Origin: Mycobacterium florentinum
GTDB lineage: Bacteria; Actinomycetota; Actinomycetes; Mycobacteriales; Mycobacteriaceae
Direction of reading: 5' to 3'
DNA: 64,000 bases
NCBI RefSeq assembly: GCF_010730355.1
Contig: NZ_AP022576.1
Coordinates: 3,596,001-3,660,000, forward strand
Shown here: in pieces, positions 15,751-24,071 of the stretch
How positions within the stretch are numbered: the first letter of the stretch is position 1
Layout of the letters: each line of letters starts with the position of its first letter
Notes under the pieces: generated by a model
What the model was told of the DNA's origin: nothing
Seen by the model: only the letters and a program-made list of their open reading frames with translations
The model's database searches: none
Position numbers and translations under genes: made by a program

Positions 15751-16587
15751 CTACGTTGGACCGCCCCAGATTGGCAGACCTCGGGAGTGGATGTCCGCGA
15801 CAAATTGCCGCACCAATGTGTCGGATGGCGCGGGGACGATGGCGACGACGTCGCGCTTCACCGTCGGCCTCAGCCGGCGGACCGTACCGGCCGGGCGCGC
15901 TGACAACGCCGAGACTGGCACGATCGTGATCCCCATACCCGCAGCCGCCAGCTGGGCCGCGGTGCGTGGGCTACGGGTACGCAGCACCGGGCTGAGCACG
16001 ACCTGATGCTGGGCGGCTAACTCATCCACCCAGATCGCTAGCCCGTTGGCTGGGTCGTAGTGAACGAAGGGTTCAGCCGCGAGCGCGTCGAATGGCACCG
16101 AGGCCAGCCCCGCGAACGAGTGCCCGGCCGCGGCCACCACGACGACGTCTTCCTTGCCGAAGACCTCGACGTGCGCGTCGGTGCGGCTGGGTCGTGGACC
16201 GATGGCAAGGTCGCTGCGTCCGCTTTCAATCACCTCGATCATGGCATCGGCGCTGGTGAATTCCGACAAATTGAGCTGAACGTCCGGACGTCTGGATCGC
16301 CACCGGCGCAGCACGGGAAGCAGCAGCCAAGTGGTCATGGTCTCGACGCAGGCAATGCGTATGCAGCCCGCACCCGCGCGTCCGACGCGTCGTCCCAGAT
16401 CGACTGCCTGATCTGCGGCACGCAGAGCCACGCGGGCCTCTTTGGCGGTCGCGCGTCCGGCGGCGGTGACTCGAACACCCCGCCATAATCGTTCTACTAC
16501 AGCTGCGCCTATCTCTTTTTCCAGGGAGGAGATTTGGTGTGAGAGCGCCGGCTGCGACATGTGCAGCGACGCGGCCGCAGCGCTCAC
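15751..16587 (-). CDS. LysR-family transcriptional regulator, start uncertain
   Basis: The frame from GTG 16587 encodes 278 residues: most of the LysR winged helix (SAAAASLHMSQPALSHQI) and a full effector-binding domain. In-frame coding continues upstream with a good LysR first helix (LTTLRTLECLVGLVDHGS), but the only possible initiator there is CTG at 16641-16639, directly after a TAA stop. Either translation starts at a rare CTG or the original start was lost. The gene lies upstream of phnD on the same strand, with the phn promoter region between, so a regulatory link is possible but unproven. Its target and ligand are unknown. Confidence 0.78.
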   Translation of the reverse strand: MSAAAASLHMSQPALSHQISSLEKEIGAAVVERLWRGVRVTAAGRATAKEARVALRAADQAVDLGRRVGRAGAGCIRIACVETMTTWLLLPVLRRWRSRRPDVQLNLSEFTSADAMIEVIESGRSDLAIGPRPSRTDAHVEVFGKEDVVVVAAAGHSFAGLASVPFDALAAEPFVHYDPANGLAIWVDELAAQHQVVLSPVLRTRSPRTAAQLAAAGMGITIVPVSALSARPAGTVRRLRPTVKRDVVAIVPAPSDTLVRQFVADIHSRGLPIWGGPT

Positions 16588-16644
16588 CGAGCCGTGATCG
16601 ACCAGGCCGACCAGGCATTCTAGCGTTCGTAATGTTGTCAGTTA

Positions 16645-16985
16645 TGGAATGTATCTTCATGCGCTGAGCCATCCAATTTACGAATGCTACGCCGATGGCA
16701 TAGCTAGCCGTGATCTTTGGCCTACACGGCTTTGTTGAGTTCAATCTTGAGCGTCGAAAGTGGCGCCGCCCCAGCGATATTGACGCTGCCAGGACGTGTC
16801 AGCAGCGTACGCATGGTGGAGGGGTAGGTCTGGTCGAACGCGCCTGCACGGTCCTGTCCGCTCAACGAGGCGCTTCCCTGCGCCTAGTAAGGCGACGTCC
16901 CAGTACAGCCCCACTTGCACACGCTCCTGGCAAGTATCTTGCCAGGTTGCTCCCGAGCAACCAGCCAATTCAAGTCAGCGAAGAC
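16645..16985. other. No recognisable gene upstream of the LysR frame
   Basis: About 340 bp between the LysR region and the monooxygenase fragment. Open frames of 75-128 codons exist on both strands, but none shows a family pattern and they change frame within what might once have been coding DNA. A short inverted repeat (CTGGCAAG/CTTGCCAG, 16927-16945) is the only clear structure. I read this as decayed sequence at the island's right edge. Confidence 0.4.
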
Positions 16986-17200
16986 CTCACGCGCCAATGG
17001 CAGGGTCGCTTTGGTCGGCGATTCGGGCTATGCGGTGTCGTTGATGGCCGGGATGGGTGCATCCCTGGGTATCGCAGGCGCCGATATATTGGCTGAAATG
17101 CTTTGTGCTGCAGTCCCATTCGAGCGAGCCTTTGCGGAATATGAACGCGCGCTTCGTCCGGTCGTGCTGAAGAAGCAGAGGCGCGTCCGGTGCGCGTTGG
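16986..17200 (+). pseudogene. C-terminal fragment of an FAD-dependent (PHBH-type) monooxygenase
   Basis: Reading plus strand, the fragment gives NGRVALVGDSGYAV, then a Gly-rich helix start (AGMGASLGIAGADILAEML) and FERAFAEYERALRPVV. This is the GD motif that binds FAD ribityl and the following C-terminal helices of aromatic-hydroxylase-type flavoproteins. The catalytic N-terminal two thirds, including the GxGxxG dinucleotide fold, is absent, and upstream frames do not supply it. The frame continues without family signal into the next fragment. This is a remnant, not a functional enzyme. Confidence 0.7.
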
Positions 17201-17376
17201 CTGGTACCGAGGTCGCGCTCCGGTCTATGGGCGCGTCGAGCCGTGCTCGGTGTTGCGCGAGTTCCGGTCATCGACCGCTGCGTGGGGGCGGTAATGGCTG
17301 GCAAGACGGAGCCGCTTATCGCCCAGATCAGCCCGTGAGCACACCGATCATCAAGCACGCAAAAAAGGAGCTACTT

Positions 17377-17630
17377 ATGTCGGGACAAGATCGCTTGATT
17401 CGATTCATGGTGAGTCAGCCCGGAAAGGCGTTGGAAGTAAACGCGGTTCGCTGGCTTGGGTATTCACCGATGTCCCATATTTACGCGAGGCTGGGTGCGA
17501 TCCCATACAACCATCCCCTGTTATTGACGACCACTGGGCGCAAAAGTGGACGGCAGAGCTCTGTTGTCTTGCCCTGGTTGGAGATCGACGGCAACGCTGT
17601 TGTCGGCCGCGTCAGCGCGCCCCGAAAGAT
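17377..17630 (+). pseudogene. N-terminal fragment of a Ddn-type (F420-dependent nitroreductase family) protein
   Basis: ATG 17377 has a strong AAGGAG site and opens MSGQDRLIRFMVSQPGKAL, followed by the family block NHPLLLTTTGRKSGRQSSVVLPWLEI at about residues 47-72. That block is characteristic of deazaflavin-dependent nitroreductase/quinone reductase proteins. Soon after residue 80 the similarity stops and the frame runs antisense into the 3' end of the convergent DJ-1/PfpI gene. The flavin-binding C-terminal half is missing, so the gene was cut at the island boundary. Confidence 0.75.
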
Positions 17631-17654
17631 CGGTGCCCGATCCCAACCGGGCAT

Positions 17655-18296
17655 CTACCCGCGCAGCTGCGTGTATTCCCTCGCCCGGGCCCGCGTCGAC
17701 TCGTCGGCCTTGGCGAGCGCGCCGGAGTCGAAAGGCGGCTGCGGGTCGTATTCGATCAGCAACTGTGCGGCCTGCGCGGCCTCGCGGTCGACGAGAAGCT
17801 CGGTCAGCCGCAGCGCCATGTCGATGCCGCTGGACACCCCCGCTGCGGTGATGATGTGCTGCGGCAGGTGCTCGACGACCCGGTCGGGGACGTAGCGCGC
17901 GCCCAACTCGTTGAGCAGATCGGCGGCGCGCCAATGCGTGGTCGCGGTGAGCCCGTCGAGCAATCCCGCGGCGGCCAGCAGCAGCGCGCCCGTGCATACC
18001 GAGGTGGTGAAGGTGGTGGTCGGGTGTACCGCCCTCAGCCAGTCGCGGATCGGTTCGTCGTGAATCAGCTTGCGGGTTCCGATGCCTCCGGGCACCACCA
18101 CCACGTCGGGCGCACTGATTTCGTCGAAGCTGGCGTCGCAGGCCACGCCGAGCATGCCGTTCTCCGTGCGCACCTCGCCGCGTTGGTGCCCGACGAACGT
18201 CACGTCGATCGACGGAATGCGTTGCAGCACTTCGTAGGGCCCGACGGCGTCGAGTGCGGTGAAGCGCGAAAACAACGGGATTGCGACCAGAGTCAT
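17655..18296 (-). CDS. DJ-1/PfpI-family protein (Rv0052-like)
   Basis: This 213-residue protein has the class I glutamine-amidotransferase-like fold. It shows DVVVVPGGIGTRK and the nucleophile elbow TTSVCTGALLLAAAGLLDGL (Cys near residue 99). Members act as isonitrile hydratases, chaperone/deglycases or regulators; no C-terminal HTH is present, so it is not an AraC-type regulator. ATG 18296 overlaps the stop of the upstream glycosyltransferase gene (ATGA), so the two are co-translated. In H37Rv this gene directly precedes rpsF; here it forms the right border of the inserted region. Confidence 0.9.
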   Translation of the reverse strand: MTLVAIPLFSRFTALDAVGPYEVLQRIPSIDVTFVGHQRGEVRTENGMLGVACDASFDEISAPDVVVVPGGIGTRKLIHDEPIRDWLRAVHPTTTFTTSVCTGALLLAAAGLLDGLTATTHWRAADLLNELGARYVPDRVVEHLPQHIITAAGVSSGIDMALRLTELLVDREAAQAAQLLIEYDPQPPFDSGALAKADESTRARAREYTQLRG

Positions 18297-19945
18297 GTTT
18301 GTCCTTGAGTGCCAGCCATTTCGGTGTCGAGCAAAGGCTCGGATGCGACCGCTCGTCGCGCCCGGGCGGGACGCAGCCGGTCCGGCAACCAACCGGGCGG
18401 GGCGTCGGGGGCGCGGTCGAACGGTCCCCCGGCCGGATCGTCCACGCGACCGTTCCAGCGCACCAGATCTTCGTCGGGCCGGTAGATCTGACGAATCACC
18501 AACGCGCACAACGCCGCGACGGCGATGTCGCGCAGCAATACCGTCGTGGTGAAAAACTGCTCCGGCAGCGAGCGATTCGGGTTGCCGTACAGGTAGTACA
18601 TCCGCGGCACCCACACCAGCGCGTCGATCGTCATCCACGTCAGCAAGACCCGTCGCTGCGGCAACGCCAGCACCGCAAGCGGCACCAACCACAACGAGAA
18701 CTGCGGGCTCCACACTTTGTTGGTCAACAGGAATGCGGCGACGACGAGAAACAACAGCTGCGGCACCCGCGGCCGCTGCGGGGCGGTGAGCGCGATGTAA
18801 GTGATTGCCGCACAGCACACTATGAACGACACCGCGACCACCGCGTTGAGCACCGTGGGCGGCTCCCAGAAACCCAGCTTCGGATCGAAACCCCGCCATC
18901 CGGTGAAAGACTTCACCACGTTGTACAGCGAGTCCATGTCGTCGCCGCGCCGGGTGTTGAGCCGGAAGAACTCCGACCAGCCCCGCGGATACTTCACCAG
19001 CACCGGCAGATTGACCAGCAGCCAGGTCACCGCGACGACGCCGGCGGTGCGCGCCAGCGCACGGTAGCGCCCGGTTCGGATGGCCAGCACCAGCATTGGT
19101 CCCAGGAATAACAGTGGATACATCTTGGCGGCCGCGCCCAATCCGATCAGCACACCGGCGAGCACCGGTTTGCGTCGCGCCCAGGCCAGTAGCCCGGCCA
19201 TCGCGAATCCCGTTGCCAGCGCATCGAAATTGGTGAATATCTGAAAGATCAGCAGCGGCGAGGCGGCGACCAGCGCCGCGTCCCAGATGCGCCGGCCGGA
19301 CAGACCCGAGGTGGCCCACACGGTCGCCAGCCAGGCCAGTGCCAGCCCGAACGCGGCGATGTCGAAGAACACCACCACTTCGGCGATCACCGGAAGGGGT
19401 GCCAGCTTGCTCAGCGCGGTGTAGGTCTTGGCCAACGCCATCGACGCGTACTGGTAGAGCCCGGTCAGTACCGGATATTCCATGTAGCGCACCGCGGGCT
19501 TGCCGTCGTAACTGGTTTGCGGCGCACCGGTGGAGTCGGTTTCGATCCAGCTGGACTTGTACGGAAACATGCCCTTGTTCAACAACTCCGCGCCGTACAG
19601 CGGCACCGTGTCCGAATAGCACAACTCGTAGTAGGCGCGCTGGTTGTCCCAGTTGGCGACGCGCTGATCCCCGGCTCCCGTACCGCTGCTCTGCAGGCAC
19701 GCCGCCTTAGTCGACCAGCCCAGTGCCAGGAAGACCAGGGCGATCACGAACATCACCCGCAGCGGCGTCATCAGCCGGGCGCGGCCGATCAGCGCGTGCC
19801 GGCCCACCGGCCCGCCGATCGCGTCGGCGAATGCGGCACCCAAAGAGTCTGTGCGGCTGGGGCAATCGCGGTTGTCCGCGCTCCGCAGATCCTCGGCCAG
19901 CGGCCGCGGGGAAATGGTGGCGCTCTCCTGCTGAGCGCCGGTCAC
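18293..19945 (-). CDS. Polyprenyl-phosphate-dependent mannosyltransferase-like GT87 membrane protein (Rv0051-like)
   Basis: This 550-residue polytopic membrane protein has about ten hydrophobic helices. Conserved segments include TKAACLQ near the N terminus, NWDNQRAYYELCYSDTVPLYGAELL, FTNFDALATGFAMAGLLAWARRKPVLAG and WSPQFSLWLVPLAVLALP, the pattern of GT87 (DUF2029) alpha-mannosyltransferases of the mycobacterial envelope. GTG 19945 overlaps the ponA1 stop, and the 3' end overlaps the DJ-1 gene, so ponA1, this gene and the DJ-1 gene form one operon. Its acceptor is unknown. The longer open frame upstream is antisense-like readthrough inside ponA1 and was excluded. Confidence 0.9.
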   Translation of the reverse strand: MTGAQQESATISPRPLAEDLRSADNRDCPSRTDSLGAAFADAIGGPVGRHALIGRARLMTPLRVMFVIALVFLALGWSTKAACLQSSGTGAGDQRVANWDNQRAYYELCYSDTVPLYGAELLNKGMFPYKSSWIETDSTGAPQTSYDGKPAVRYMEYPVLTGLYQYASMALAKTYTALSKLAPLPVIAEVVVFFDIAAFGLALAWLATVWATSGLSGRRIWDAALVAASPLLIFQIFTNFDALATGFAMAGLLAWARRKPVLAGVLIGLGAAAKMYPLLFLGPMLVLAIRTGRYRALARTAGVVAVTWLLVNLPVLVKYPRGWSEFFRLNTRRGDDMDSLYNVVKSFTGWRGFDPKLGFWEPPTVLNAVVAVSFIVCCAAITYIALTAPQRPRVPQLLFLVVAAFLLTNKVWSPQFSLWLVPLAVLALPQRRVLLTWMTIDALVWVPRMYYLYGNPNRSLPEQFFTTTVLLRDIAVAALCALVIRQIYRPDEDLVRWNGRVDDPAGGPFDRAPDAPPGWLPDRLRPARARRAVASEPLLDTEMAGTQGQT

Positions 19946-22503
19946 GGCGGCGGTTGTCCGAATGGCGGGGCGGCCGGTTCCGGCGGCGGTGCCTGTCCCG
20001 GTGGCGGGGGCGGCGCCCCCGTGATCGTCGTCGGCGGGCCCACCGGGATCGTGATGCCCGGAGCCACCTCGATCGTGGGCTGGATGACGGTCACTTGCGG
20101 CGGAGGCGGCGGAGGCGGCGCGGGTACCCCCGCATAGCCACCGATCTCGGTCGGCTTGGGGAAGGTCTCGTTGGGGGTGCCCTTCAGCGCACCGTCCATC
20201 GTCGACTTCCAGATATCCGACGGCAGCCCCGAACCGTAAACCTCTGCACCCGAAGCGGTTACCAGCGGCACATTGTCCGCAACGGTTCCCACCCACACCG
20301 CCGTCGACAGGGACGGGGTGTATCCGACCATCCACGCGTCCTTGTTGGCCTGGGTGTCGCCCAGCTGCACCGTGCCCGTCTTGGCCGCCGAGGCCCGGCC
20401 GCCCGATAGGGCGTGGCCCCGCGAATAGGCGGCGATCGGTTGCATGGCGGCGGTGGTGTTGTCGGCGACCGCCTTGTCGATGCGTTGGTCGGCGCCCTTG
20501 TCCGAGTTGCCGGCGTCGAAAAGCACCTGGCCCTCGGCGTTGACGACCTTTTGCACCAGGTGCGGCGGGTGGTATACACCGGAAGCGGCCAGGGTGGCAT
20601 ATGCGGAGGCCATGTCGACCGGCCGAGTTTGGTACTGGCCCAGCACAATTCCGTTGTTGGGCGGTCCGCCCTTGCCGTCCTCGGACAGGGTGTGCGCGAC
20701 GCCGGGGAAACTCTTGGCGACGCCGGCCGCGAATGCGGCGTCGGCGACGGCCTGCGGTCCGTTCTTGAGTTTGAGCATCAGCCGGTAGTAGGCCGTGTTC
20801 AGCGACATCTTGAGCGCCTCGGCGATATTGCAGGTGCCGCAATTTTCGCCGTCGACGTTGGTGATCTTGATGCCGTCGACGGTGAGCGGCGAGCTGTCGA
20901 CCTGGTAGCCCAACCCGATGCCCTGCTGCAGGGCGGCCACCAACGCGAACACCTTGAACGACGATCCGGTCTGCAGCCCGGCCTGCGCGAAGTCGAAGCC
21001 GTTGGCATCCGAGCCACCGTAGTAGGCGCGGATGGCGCCGGTGTGCGGGTCGATGGACACCACGGCCGAGCGCATGTCGGGGTCTTGTCCGTCAAGGTAT
21101 TTCGAGACGGCCTTCTCCGCGGCCTGCTGGGCCTTCGGGTCGATCGTGGTGGTGACCTGCAGGCCCTGAGTGTTCAGGGTCTGCTCGTCGATGTTGAACA
21201 GCTCCATCAGCTCTTTGGTGACCTGACGTTCGATCAGGCCATTGGGGCCGGTGGTCTGGTTCTGCGCACGGGCCTGATCGGGTGGCACGGTTTGTGGAAA
21301 CTGCTGTGCCGCACGATCGCTCGCCGACAGGGCCTTGGTTTCCACCATGCCGTCCAGCACCCAGTTCCACCGGGCCTCGGCACCCTTGGGATCCACGGCC
21401 GGGTCCAGCGAGGAGGGCCGGCGAATCAGCGCCGCCAACAGCGCGCCCTCGGAAACGGTCAGCTGGTCGGTGGGCTTGTCGAAGTAGGCCTTGGACGCCG
21501 CTGAGATCCCGTAGGCGCCGCGCCCGAAGTAAATGATGTTCAGGTAGGCCTGCAGCACTTCGTCTTTGGACCACTCCCCCGACATCTTGGTGGCGATGAC
21601 GAGTTCCTTGGCCTTACGCAGCAGGCCGGCGAACCCGTGCTGCGCGGAGCCGACGAGCGCGTTTTTCACGTATTGCTGCGTGATCGTCGACCCGCCCTGC
21701 AGATCGCCGTTGCCGAACAGGTTGTTCTCCACCGCCCGTGCGAAGCCGGTGAAGTCGAACCCGGGGTTCGAATAAAAGTTGCGGTCTTCGGCCGCGATGA
21801 CGGCCTGACGAACGTGCACCGGCACTTGGTTGATGTTGATGTCGACCCGGTTGCCTTCGGGTGGAACGATTTTCGCGATCTCCGAGCCGTCGGTGGCCAG
21901 GATGGTCGAGACCTGGTTGGTGCGGATATTGCCCGGCTTGGGAATGTCGACGATGAAGTACGCCATCGCGAAGGTGACGATCGGCAACAGCACCAGGACC
22001 GCCGCGGACAGGTAGGCCGCGCGCCGCACCCACCGCCAGTTGATCTGCTCGACCCAATTCGGCCCAGCAGCCCGGTGGTTCGGCGCATCGGGTCCGCCGG
22101 TCCCGCCGGGCCGTCGCGGTGGAGGTGGCGGCGGCGGGCCTTCGGGTGGGCGACCCGAGAGCGGGCGGTCGCGCCGCGGCGGGGCGGACGACCGTCCGTC
22201 GAGCGCGGCCTTCACCTCCTCGATCGCGTCGCGGGGCGCGGGCCTCGATCCGGGACCGTCCAGGGCGGCCCTGACCTCGTCGATGGGGTCGGACCGCCGA
22301 GTAGACCGCTCGTCGACGACCGGAGGCAGGATCGTCGTCTGCCGGTCGTCGGGCGGAACGCGGCGACGGGTCCCGCCGTCGGCACGCTGCGCCGGGCGAT
22401 CGGAATCGTCCGGACGTTCGGCGTGGGGTTCCTTGCTCATACGCTCAGTCGCGGACCCGCTCGGGTCATCGGGCGACTGATCGTGGCGCCCTTCGTTATT
22501 CAA
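19942..22503 (-). CDS. ponA1: PonA1, bifunctional class A penicillin-binding protein
   Basis: This 853-residue enzyme polymerises and cross-links peptidoglycan. The N-terminal cytoplasmic part (to about 160) is Pro/Arg-rich, and one membrane helix spans about 162-185. The GT51 glycosyltransferase domain has EDRNFYSNPGFDF (about 239) and GGSTITQQYVKN. The transpeptidase domain has SSFK (about 514-517), SLN (about 567) and KTG (about 708). The C-terminal tail is Pro-rich. I chose TTG 22503 (LNNEGRHDQS), which overlaps the upstream gene's stop by 8 bp; an internal ATG at MSKEPHAE is an alternative. The ponA1-Rv0051-Rv0052 order is conserved with H37Rv. Confidence 0.95.
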   Translation of the reverse strand: MNNEGRHDQSPDDPSGSATERMSKEPHAERPDDSDRPAQRADGGTRRRVPPDDRQTTILPPVVDERSTRRSDPIDEVRAALDGPGSRPAPRDAIEEVKAALDGRSSAPPRRDRPLSGRPPEGPPPPPPPRRPGGTGGPDAPNHRAAGPNWVEQINWRWVRRAAYLSAAVLVLLPIVTFAMAYFIVDIPKPGNIRTNQVSTILATDGSEIAKIVPPEGNRVDININQVPVHVRQAVIAAEDRNFYSNPGFDFTGFARAVENNLFGNGDLQGGSTITQQYVKNALVGSAQHGFAGLLRKAKELVIATKMSGEWSKDEVLQAYLNIIYFGRGAYGISAASKAYFDKPTDQLTVSEGALLAALIRRPSSLDPAVDPKGAEARWNWVLDGMVETKALSASDRAAQQFPQTVPPDQARAQNQTTGPNGLIERQVTKELMELFNIDEQTLNTQGLQVTTTIDPKAQQAAEKAVSKYLDGQDPDMRSAVVSIDPHTGAIRAYYGGSDANGFDFAQAGLQTGSSFKVFALVAALQQGIGLGYQVDSSPLTVDGIKITNVDGENCGTCNIAEALKMSLNTAYYRLMLKLKNGPQAVADAAFAAGVAKSFPGVAHTLSEDGKGGPPNNGIVLGQYQTRPVDMASAYATLAASGVYHPPHLVQKVVNAEGQVLFDAGNSDKGADQRIDKAVADNTTAAMQPIAAYSRGHALSGGRASAAKTGTVQLGDTQANKDAWMVGYTPSLSTAVWVGTVADNVPLVTASGAEVYGSGLPSDIWKSTMDGALKGTPNETFPKPTEIGGYAGVPAPPPPPPPQVTVIQPTIEVAPGITIPVGPPTTITGAPPPPPGQAPPPEPAAPPFGQPPP

Positions 22504-22921
22504 TGGCCGTGCGGGCGCCGTTGCGTGCCGTCCGCGGGCCGCGGGTTCCCTTGGGCGGGCGTTCCGCGCCGAGCACATACGACTTGACTAGGTGATTCCA
22601 GCTGCAGGTTCGGCACACCTCGACCACGTGAACCGAGAACTCGGTGAACTTCATCGCCAGCAGGATCAGCTCCTCTGCGGTGCGGGCCGAACCCGATACC
22701 GCGCCCAGGTGATCGCCGAACACCCACGACACGAGCGTGAGCTGTTCCTTTCGGCAGATCGGGCACATCACCTGGCTGGTTTTGCCGTGAAATTTTGCGG
22801 CGCGCAGCAAATAGGGGTTCGCATCGCAGACCTCGGTCACGCCCGTGCGGCCCGAGTAGACCTCGGCCAGCAGCGAGCGACGCCGAAGCGCGTAATCCAC
22901 CACTTGTCGCTGCAGTCGCAC
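22496..22921 (-). CDS. Conserved hypothetical protein (Rv0049-like)
   Basis: About 141 residues with no recognised domain. It contains CxxC-type pairs (MCPICRKEQ and VEVCRTCSWNH) that could bind zinc in a small ribbon. Conserved mycobacterial segments are VVDYALRRRSLLAEVYSGRTG and KSYVLGAERP. The start is uncertain: the frame continues upstream as TLVNVRLQ, the expected opening, without ATG, GTG or TTG before it. I used GTG 22921, five codons inside, while an ATG much further up would overlap the divergent gene at 23022. It overlaps ponA1 and is probably co-transcribed with it. Confidence 0.8.
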   Translation of the reverse strand: MRLQRQVVDYALRRRSLLAEVYSGRTGVTEVCDANPYLLRAAKFHGKTSQVMCPICRKEQLTLVSWVFGDHLGAVSGSARTAEELILLAMKFTEFSVHVVEVCRTCSWNHLVKSYVLGAERPPKGTRGPRTARNGARTAIE

Positions 22922-23021
22922 GTTGACCAGAGTACGTCTCCCTCGGCACCGCCGATACGCAACCGAGGCTGTCGGCACCGCCGCGCCGCGGTAACAACGG
23001 GTGACTTCTACGATCATCCCC

Positions 23022-23897
23022 ATGGCGAAATGGCTGGGCGCACCACTCGGCGGCGGAGTGACCACCGCGACGCGCGCCAAGGACACCGACCGGCAAGAGA
23101 CCTGTGCGGTGCTGGACAACGCGTTCGCCGACGGCGAGCTGTCCGGCGAGGAACACCGCGAGCGCGTCAGCAGGGCCACCAATGCCGTGACGCTGGGCGA
23201 CCTCAAGCTACTGGTGTCGGATCTGCAGGGCAGCACCCCGACGCGGCTGCGTGCGGCAAAGTCGAAGGCGGCGCCGGCGGTTCGCGCGCGAGGCATCGCG
23301 ATCGCCGCCCTAGTGGTGTCGGTTTTGTTCGGCATGGGCCTCGGCTGGGGGCTGTACGGGAACACCAGCTCACCGCTGGACTTCACCAGCGACCCGGGCG
23401 CCAAGCCGGACGGCGTCGCGGCCGTGGTGCTGACTCCGCCCAAGCAACTGCATTCGTTGGGCGGACTCACCGGGTTGCTCGAGCAGGCCCGGAAGAAATT
23501 CGGCGACACCATCGGTTACCGGCTGCTCGTCTACCCCACCTATGCCAGCTTCTATCGCCCGGACCCCGCCGACGACCGCCGGGTGCTGGACTACGACTAC
23601 CGCGGCGGCTGGGACGACCCGACCGCCTCCCCCAAGACCGATGCCAAGTCCGTCGCGGCCGACCTGGGCAAGTTCGACGTCAAGGCGGCGGTCGGCGTGT
23701 TGCGCGGAGCCCCCGAGACGCTGGGCATCAAGCCGTCCGAGGTCAAGTCGACGTACCTGATCATCGAGCCCGCCAAGGACCCGACCGCCCCCGGAACGCT
23801 GACCCTGTCGGTGTACGTGTCCGGGGAGTACGGCAGCGGTTCGATCGATTTCGCCGGTGACGGCACTCCCAAGCGGGTGAACTACCCGTCCAGCTGA
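23022..23897 (+). CDS. DUF1707 membrane-anchored protein (Rv0048c-like)
   Basis: This 291-residue protein has a DUF1707 N-terminal region (TDRQETCAVLDNAFADGELSGEEHRERVSRATNAVTLGDL, about 25-64), which in other proteins senses or binds at the membrane. One transmembrane helix follows (about 92-112), then a roughly 175-residue outside domain ending RVNYPSS. The extracytoplasmic part has no family I recognise. It is transcribed divergently from the Rv0049-ponA1 operon with about 100 bp between them. The ATG at 23022 matches the usual MAKWLGAPL opening; an in-frame start seven codons earlier is less likely. Confidence 0.9.
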   Translation: MAKWLGAPLGGGVTTATRAKDTDRQETCAVLDNAFADGELSGEEHRERVSRATNAVTLGDLKLLVSDLQGSTPTRLRAAKSKAAPAVRARGIAIAALVVSVLFGMGLGWGLYGNTSSPLDFTSDPGAKPDGVAAVVLTPPKQLHSLGGLTGLLEQARKKFGDTIGYRLLVYPTYASFYRPDPADDRRVLDYDYRGGWDDPTASPKTDAKSVAADLGKFDVKAAVGVLRGAPETLGIKPSEVKSTYLIIEPAKDPTAPGTLTLSVYVSGEYGSGSIDFAGDGTPKRVNYPSS

Positions 23898-23904
23898 ATC
23901 GGCA

Positions 23905-23985
23905 CCCGGGCTTCGAGCGCGCGCTCACGGCTTTGAGTGTGCACCCAGGGCGCGATTTCAGCTGTTTGCCCGCATGCCAACACCA
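23905..23985. repeat. Copy 1 (inverted) of an intergenic element with GAGTGTGC core
   Basis: Between the Rv0048c-like gene and the PadR gene. Its reverse complement shares CTGAAAT, CCCTGG and GCACACTCAA, in the same order, with the stretch at 25880-25950 downstream of ino1. The GAGTGTGC octamer is at 23936-23943. The copies are degenerate and lie in opposite orientation around the padR-ino1 pair. Confidence 0.5.
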
Positions 23986-24004
23986 GGTAGTGTTGTGGCA
24001 AATA

Positions 24005-24017
24005 TATCGAGGCGATA
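24005..24017. promoter_or_regulatory. Inverted repeat upstream of the PadR gene, candidate autoregulatory operator
   Basis: TATCG-N3-CGATA, in an AT-rich island (ATATATCGAGGCGATACTAT) unusual for this GC-rich DNA, 55 bp upstream of the PadR start. PadR regulators commonly bind AT-rich dyads in their own promoter. Confidence 0.5.
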
Positions 24018-24071
24018 CTATTGCGCGACGCGTCGGTCGGACGTAACCAGCTATGCAAAGGAGGTGACTCG

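Noticed and set aside
16710..17096. 128-codon plus-strand frame upstream of the monooxygenase fragment
   Set aside because: No family pattern; the adjacent frame carries the real FAD-domain remnant.
4300..17650. Phage or transposon as carrier of the phn island
   Set aside because: No integrase, transposase, tRNA gene or flanking direct repeat could be found; mobility is inferred only from gene order and broken border genes.
17655..19700. 681-codon minus frame spanning the GT87 gene and DJ-1 gene
   Set aside because: Only its last 213 codons are a gene; the upstream part is a shadow of the GT87 membrane protein.
20413..21504. 363-codon plus-strand open frame
   Set aside because: It is antisense to the ponA1 transpeptidase domain; Gly/Arg/Val-rich shadow.
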